From Chrysophaeum taylorii (lineage: Eukaryota > Sar > Pelagophyceae > Pelagomonadales > Pelagomonadaceae): a stretch of DNA of 64,000 bases. Positions 58,561 through 64,000 of this stretch are shown piece after piece; position 1 is the first letter of the stretch; each line of letters starts with the position of its first letter. The stretch covers positions 1 through 64,000 of the forward strand of contig JAQMWT010000095.1 in the NCBI GenBank assembly GCA_029834535.1, written 5' to 3'. The notes under the pieces are model-generated. The model was not told the DNA's origin. It did not search any database and saw only the letters and a list, made by a program, of their open reading frames with translations. A program made the position numbers and the translations under genes.

Positions 58561-59511
58561 TGCTGAAGCATCTTACGTCATCAACTTTCACCTACAAGGA
58601 AGGTTCCCCATCCACTGATGTGGAAATTTATATCCACGACCACTTCTCCACTGTACTTGGCAAGTTAGTGTTCATGCAAATTACCAGTCGCCCAGGTTTC
58701 TCCTAAGCTCTAGGACACTGTTCCCGAGTATAAAGATATTGCTACTGACAAGTTCGAACCCCTGGTCGCTTCGGCGGATGCTGACAATGCTCCTTCACTG
58801 GCACAGGAAGATAAGAAGTCCACTGCTGGCTTAGTGCCTTCTACCTGTTCAACTGCTTATGCTGAATTTACCGCAGCGACCGAAAATGTCGTTAAACTAC
58901 CTGCCAGTAGCATCCACTGCCCCGGCACCAGCGACTGCTTCTCCCTCAGACCTTGAAATCTTATCACCCCATGTGACTCGGCTTGCACAGCAGGTTTAAA
59001 CGCTCCATATGTCCCGTGACCTTCTCACCCGACACTTTTGTTCCTGGGCTACCATCGCCTCGTGCTCTACCCTCAAGCTGAGTTCAGTACACTACGTATT
59101 TGTGTTGACGAAGCAGTCTGGCTCCGCAAACTACTCTTCGAGCTCTCCTTTGTGGTTAATCCAACATTCTACATTATCACGCAAGCTGATCCTCCCTCCG
59201 ATTTTTATGCAGACAACAATCCTATTGCCGAGGACATGCGCTTCATCAGAAGCCTATCTCTCTTGTCTGACAACGCTGCTGCCGTGCACACTCCCAATAA
59301 TCCTGACGGCTCTTCTCGCAGTAAAGCCCTTTCTACACGATGGTTCAAAATTCGCGTGTATGTCGCATTACAGAAGATTCGCGTCCATCATGTCCCTGGC
59401 AAGTTAAATGTAGCTTATGGTTTTACAACGCCACTTTCAGCCGACTTTGCTACGTTTCGCTCTCTTCTAGGTATGCCGCATGTTACTGACTCAGACCAAT
59501 ACGAGACCTAA
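58561..59511 (+). pseudogene. copia-C RNase H, deleted and frameshifted
   Basis: The connection region is shortened near 58,700-58,770 (DADNAPSLAQEDKKS). STAYAEFTAATE at about 58,850 is followed by roughly 200 bp of foreign or duplicated sequence, including the 22-bp motif at 58,878. Similarity resumes at 59,067 and runs in 59,038-59,511 (LSDNAAAVHTPNNPDGSSRS, VHHVPGKLNVAYGFTTPL). Confidence 0.75.
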
Positions 59512-59519
59512 CCGCTAAC

Positions 59520-61512
59520 TCTGGTGACCGCAATGTCGTTAAACTAGTCCTTCTGTTTATCACTAATACCTCTTTCTTTCCCTGATAAGATCACTGATAC
59601 TCCTTCAGTCAGCATGGTGAACAATACTACTCTTGCAGACACTCCACGTACTCTGCAACACTGGATCTGCTATCTAACTTTCCAATCTAACTTTCCGATC
59701 TCATGCTCGCAGTTTGACATTTGGACTTTACCAACCCAGCAACATACGATCCATATCTCTGTACACTCTCCTTTTGCATGTCTTCATCATCATCGGATAA
59801 AGATTACAGTATCATGGAAGTATTTCATCTTGATCCTAACACCATGACCAATAGCCTACTACCGTGGCTACATTACCAACACCCTGTTGTCATGGTCACA
59901 TGCAGTTTAATCTCCATTTGCACCCGTGCATCGCGTGCATGTAGGCTCCTCTGATCACTACACTTCACGGTCTCACTGAACTCTCGTTGCTCATTGAGTC
60001 TGACAAAATACTTATCCCACGCTTTGACTTAGCTACCTTCACGCTCTCATTTCAATATTTGACATCATGAACGAGTATTGCGGGTGACCTACCTACCTCC
60101 ACCTGCGTGAGTCAGCATCTTGCAAAGCTACGGTTCGTCTTGTTCAGTGCACACTACTTATGTATTATGTACACCATTGTCGATCATGATCTACCTAACA
60201 TACGACCACCCGAATAATACCACTGTTCGCCCTGTATGACTATATGCATTGGCTGCTTCTATCATTGGTACTTCTGATGCTTTGACCTCTGATGACGCTA
60301 TTACCAAACATCACAACAACAATGTATTCACTTGGCGCCCACTGTACACTAACAATCTTAAAAGGTCCACTTCTCCTTGGGCAACCTTACCGCCCAACAT
60401 TACTTCCTAATGGCTAAATGCTCAGTGCTGGATAACGTATGGCTTACGGACACCACCCCAGTGGTACCGTATCGCCCACACTCATGGTCTACTATGGGCA
60501 GGAGACCTGCATTCCTTACTGTTTCACGATACCACCCGAACTCGCTATACACTGCCGACAATATCCGACTATGTGTCAGATCACGCTTCTTTGTTTCCTT
60601 CATGATCTCATATAGGATTCTTACAACACCCTCCTTGAGTCCATGGTACATTGACATACTCATACTGGTCTTCAGTCTTCATTCTCTTTATCATCACGCC
60701 TTATGTCTTCCTGGACTTATCCTCTACCCATATAACGTCCAGGTTAGCAAGGTGCTGATGATTCTACCACTGAACATGATCTGCAAGAAACTGTGTTTCT
60801 TCATGTGACCTCTGTAGTTTCACTTCTTCTTGGCTGTTCACTAACAGTTCACAAGTTTTTTTTTATTTATTTGACCGCTCTCACTACGAGGACTACAACC
60901 TCTACCTTACTTACAAGTTTCATCTCTTTGACGTTGCATTCTAATAAAACAACGACGCTTCCTGGAACATGATGCTCAGGTTGAAGTCTTTCATCCTTGT
61001 CCTTAAACATCATCGACTTATGTCACAACACAACTCTGCCAGGAGCGTCAACCGCTACCCAACTCACACGCTTAACGTGTTGATGTCTCTGCTCTCTGCT
61101 ATATGTGAGATATAAAGGACAGGCAGTCTCGCTACCTGTGTCTTTGCTTGCGCATCCTCTACCTTTTTTTTTTTTCTCTAGGTTCCGCAAAGAGCATCAA
61201 TCATCCTTCTGAACCTGAAGATGATGACGTTCCCGCCATATGTGAGGTCCAAGAGCAATAAGCTATCTCCTCACCGTTATCATTAACTTCTGCCTCACAC
61301 TCACATTCACGTCCCTCTTTCAAAGTCCCCCTTGCGAAAAGCATTCAGAGTGTTATCACCAAGTCCAAGCCGTGACACCTGTCTGCTGATGAACCTGTTG
61401 TGCCACTTTATGTGACCTCTGAAGTGCACTTCTTGTTTATCCTGATCTCGTCCTCCATCACATTTCTCAAGAGATGTCATGTTGCTCTTCCACAAGACAT
61501 CTCGAGGGGGTG
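59520..61512. other. copia-C 3' region; no supportable gene
   Basis: About 2 kb of more AT-rich sequence between RNase H and the LTR. Only short ORFs are seen (the longest 143 codons at 60,377), none with a motif. Poly-T runs occur at 60,858 and 61,165. The segment before the LTR (61,400-61,512) matches 55,130-55,242 of copia-B, including the tract cgaggggg before TG. A 21-bp motif shared with copia-B lies at 59,526. Confidence 0.6.
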
Positions 61513-61791
61513 CATAGAAATCTGCTAACTTCTACCCTTATTCCGTCCGTTGAAGAACGCGATCTCTTCCTTACCCTTCTTCTCCCTTTTTACACAATCA
61601 AATAGTCCTCTGATTTGTGCTCAAGCTCACCATCATGGTCTAGCGCGTCCCGCAGGTACGTAGTACTTACATGTTACACTGATGTGTTGCCATGTGTCGT
61701 CTGTCGTGTGCCGAGGCTAGGGGGACCCCTACCTTTAGTTCCCTGAAACCTACCTTGCCAGACTCACGCGGTGAGACGGGATGGTTTCTCA
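61513..61791 (+). repeat. copia-C 3' LTR
   Basis: 279 bp starting TGCATAGAAATCTGCTAAC and ending GATGGTTTCTCA. It matches the copia-B LTR with the insertion removed. The next bases join Gypsy-3 pol within its RNase H start (EWTKECKEAA). Similarity to copia-B continues weakly for about 35 bp, so the true end may be nearer 61,827. Confidence 0.75.
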
Positions 61792-62841
61792 GTGATCTAA
61801 CCACGGCCTAGCGGAATTCTCAGCAGCTTCTTTACACTCTTTCGTCCACTCGAATTTTATGTCCGGCAACGTCAATTGTCTTAATGGCCCTGCAACCTTC
61901 GCAAAATTCCTTACATAACGCCTGCAAAAACTCCCCATTCCAAGGAAAGACCGCACTTGCTTCTTAGGGTCAGCATCCGACAAAGTGCCTGGGATTGGCA
62001 TGTGTCTGATGGCTTCTAAAGACCTCGGCGGTGGGAGAAGTCCGTTCGGGGTAGACAAATGACCCAAAAACTCAATGACCTCTTGCATGAAGTGGATCTT
62101 CTTGATCTTGGAGCTGTACCCTTTCAAGGCGATATGGGGAATAACTTGCACAGGGCACTGCAAGTGAGTCCGTGTATCTGCGTGACCGGCGAGGATATCG
62201 TCAACATATGCCACGAGATCACGATATAGCCACTTCGACAAGTCGGTGTTCAACTGCTTACAGAATAAACTTCCGGCTGGTTTGACTCCCAAAGGCAGAC
62301 GCATGTAGCTGTACGCTCCCAACGGGCTAGTGAAGGTCACCACATCCTGCGCATCTAGCGACAATCGTAAATTGTGGTAACCCCAACGGATATCCAAACT
62401 AGAACGACAGAACTTGTCGATGAGAAACATCAACGCGTCAGCCATGCTCACGCTCGGCCAGCTATCATCCTTGAGCAATGCGTTGAGGCGCCGCAGGTCG
62501 ACAGCTGCCCTGTAAGCATTGGAAGTGCCAGGCTCAGCACCTTTCTTAGGCAACATCAAAATAGGGAAACCCCACGGAGAATTCGCGGGACGAATAACTC
62601 CGTCTCGGGTCCATTCTTCAATCTGCATCCGCAAGCACTCAATCTTTTCCTTCGATAACCGATATTGCGAGAGTTTGACGGGAGTTGGGTTCTCTTCTTC
62701 GAACCGGAGCGTCACTTCAGGTGAATCAACAGGTCTCATCACATCATCGAAAAATGCCCACGAATACGAGACTAGATGCTTCATCATAAGCTTCTCGCCA
62801 CCACCTAAAGCAGGATGCTCTGTAATACCCAACTCAACCAT
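61789..62841 (-). CDS. pol: Gypsy-3 reverse transcriptase domain (truncated)
   Basis: 350 codons. MVELGITEHPALGGGEKLMM matches the pre-RT segment of Gypsy-1 and -2. RT signatures: VIRPANSPWGFPILMLPKKG, AAVDLRRLNALLKDDSWP, LPLGVKPAGSLFCKQL. The polymerase box is the classical YVDD (YRDLVAYVDDILAG). The sense ends at FEWTKECKEAAE; the last about 12 residues are copia-C sequence. A third family of the same lineage. Confidence 0.9.
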   Translation of the reverse strand: MVELGITEHPALGGGEKLMMKHLVSYSWAFFDDVMRPVDSPEVTLRFEEENPTPVKLSQYRLSKEKIECLRMQIEEWTRDGVIRPANSPWGFPILMLPKKGAEPGTSNAYRAAVDLRRLNALLKDDSWPSVSMADALMFLIDKFCRSSLDIRWGYHNLRLSLDAQDVVTFTSPLGAYSYMRLPLGVKPAGSLFCKQLNTDLSKWLYRDLVAYVDDILAGHADTRTHLQCPVQVIPHIALKGYSSKIKKIHFMQEVIEFLGHLSTPNGLLPPPRSLEAIRHMPIPGTLSDADPKKQVRSFLGMGSFCRRYVRNFAKVAGPLRQLTLPDIKFEWTKECKEAAENSARPWLDH

Positions 62842-63030
62842 CTCCTATTCGACCTGCGCGACGGTCGGAGGGATGACCTGCATGCTCTCCTAATCCGCTA
62901 AATGAGGAGGCATCACCGGCAAAGGCTGACTATTTTCGTCGTGAGGCGCGTCCGCCCACGGGACATCGTACTTATTGAAATACGCCGGTCGCTTCTTCGC
63001 GGTGCCTTCTTCTTCGGCGGTTGCGGAGGG
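62842..63030 (-). pseudogene. Gypsy-3 pre-RT linker with stop codons
   Basis: The minus strand encodes FNKYDVPWADAPHDENSQPL, the counterpart of FDVPWKNAPRDEDGAPLP in Gypsy-1. In-frame stops (TAG) at about 62,888-62,890 and 62,848-62,850 interrupt the run to RT. The conserved DVPW-APxDE motif ties this copy to the methyltransferase-bearing lineage. Confidence 0.75.
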
Positions 63031-63983
63031 TTAGTTGTTCGTTGGGTTGCTCTGCGTAGTAGCAGTGGCGACGGTGCCCCCTGCAAAAGATTGAGCCGTC
63101 CCAGGCGATGGAACCGAAGGTGGGGTGGTGGTGGCAGCAGCTGATGGTGCAGGACTCGCAGGAGAGTAGAGTTCATCGGGCGAGATCCAGGACACACTGC
63201 GAGTGTCAGGGTCGAGCGTCGGAATGCGCGACTCGACAGCAAAGGGTGAAAACCGTAGAATGTGGTCATCGAGTTTTGCTATCGTAGTCCTCGCAGTATT
63301 CCGCAACTTACCCAAATTTCGAAGTGAAGGATCGAAAGAATTATGCACCGCTAGTGCGATCCGCGTCATAGTCGCGGGTGGCACCAAACCGCCAAGCATC
63401 TTCATAGCTGCTGTCTCTGATACTTTCGCACCCCATTGCCACGTAGCAGGGACGGTCATAATTTCCTGGTGCATCTGCAACGTGAGTGGACGGGTGTTCG
63501 AGAAGTGAGGTCCCATCTGCAATCTGTTGCGCGTCACTGTGATGGCAGGGCCGATAGCCGGGCGCGTAGATGCGAAACTGTTCACTATAGTGAGCGGGTG
63601 ACCACCCGTAAACCCCAACGCTGGCCCAAAACGGCCCCTTATATTCGGTGGTACGGCGTTAATAACTGCAGTTCCAAGCGAACATTGCAAGCAAGTAGGC
63701 GCGTGCGCGAGCACAGCAGTTCCGGTGCAATACTATAAAAATCGACAATGCGCTGCACATAAAATTTGCGATGCACAAAAGGGATCACGGATGGTTCCTG
63801 CTCGAGCGTCCATCGTCCAATCACGTAAGGTACGTTGCGGAAATGACGCAGGACCCGAGAAGTAATAGTAGCGCCCTTGCGCGCGTCCCTGTAGTGCAAA
63901 TTCGTCGACCCATAGATATACGGCGGACTTGCGTGAAAATAAGAATGCCTCCAAAAGTTCGAGTGTAAATACGACAACACCAA
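63031..63983 (-). pseudogene. Gypsy-3 methyltransferase-like domain, catalytic Cys replaced
   Basis: Frame 63,639-63,983 reads HASPPYIYGSTNLHYRDARK, matching ASPPCVHSALCNLTSRDVGR of Gypsy-2, so the catalytic Cys is Tyr (codon 63,918-63,920). Then GRWTLEQEPSV (motif VI) and ELLCSRTRLLACNV (motif VIII). Frame 63,031-63,714 gives AITVTRNRLQMGPHFSNTRP, LTLQMHQEIMTVPATW and GGLVPPATMTRIALAVHNSF, the C-terminal motifs. Motif I lies beyond the window edge. A frame shift near 63,690 separates the parts. Confidence 0.83.
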
Positions 63984-64000
63984 GTCGTATGTACGACGAT

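Larger units (their letters stand above)
57370..61791 (+). mobile_element. copia-C (degraded relative of copia-B)
   Basis: Collinear with copia-B from the linker (FAELSDMEVYLLCSTEYITQ) through RT and RNase H to the LTR. It starts directly after the H3 3' terminus, so its 5' part is missing or lies on the other side of H3. Many indels and an internal deletion in RNase H make it non-functional. Its LTR abuts Gypsy-3 pol. Confidence 0.78.

Noticed and set aside
60377-60808. 143-codon ORF in the copia-C 3' region
   Set aside because: No motif, and no counterpart was noticed in the copia-B 3' region, so it is not supported.

Overview
The window is eukaryotic and consists almost wholly of nested transposable elements; no host gene, rRNA, tRNA or CRISPR array was recognised. 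Three element classes that occur together only in eukaryotes are present: Ty3/gypsy and Ty1/copia LTR retrotransposons, and Helitron-like rolling-circle elements with a Pif1-type helicase remnant. A short element with a TTAG tail and variable target-site duplications is also present. Composition is moderately GC-rich in the gypsy elements and more AT-rich in the copia B/C region. The taxon cannot be named from the sequence. Cytosine methyltransferases inside retrotransposons are known from dinoflagellates and charophyte algae, so an alga or other protist is a reasonable guess and no more.

Layout. (1) 1-27,755 is a giant inverted duplication. The left arm (1-9,240) holds copia-A (minus), a linker called X, and the gag part of Gypsy-1 (plus). 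It is mirrored nearly base for base by 18,515-27,755. Between the arms lie the best preserved Gypsy-1 pol (8,871-14,942), its 3' LTR (14,972-15,263), and a strongly deleted antisense copy of the same pol (15,264-18,515). (2) 24,998-30,181 is a complete copia-A insertion with 96-bp LTRs and a 5-bp target duplication. (3) 30,187-31,685 has no recognisable gene. (4) 31,686-40,396 is Gypsy-2 (minus), a diverged relative of Gypsy-1, split by a 1,085-bp Helitron. (5) 40,397-43,020 is a head-to-tail array of Helitron-like units, followed by an unrecognised protein-coding remnant. (6) 43,691-50,678 is a third Gypsy-1 copy (minus), cut at its 5' end. (7) 50,679-55,910 is copia-B, 56,410-57,369 another Helitron 3' part and 57,370-61,791 copia-C. 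(8) 61,792-63,983 is Gypsy-3 (minus), a third family.

The main discovery candidate is the architecture shared by Gypsy-1, -2 and -3: a domain with the ordered motifs of a C5 cytosine DNA methyltransferase lies between the retropepsin-like protease and the reverse transcriptase. Motif I is FDGIGGG or FSGAGG, the catalytic motif is PPC, and the EQE, RxR and C-terminal motifs follow. In Gypsy-1 the order is gag, protease, beta-rich linker, methyltransferase, RT, RNase H, integrase, and a conserved C-terminal module of unknown function. Gypsy-1 and Gypsy-2 keep the catalytic Cys; the Gypsy-3 copy has Tyr there. Such an enzyme could methylate the element's own cDNA or its insertion site, but that role is inference.

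Caveats. Many ORFs are broken by 1-nt indels, and the inverted duplication has a deletion-rich stretch at its centre. Part of this may reflect long-read assembly error rather than biology, so the palindrome needs independent confirmation.
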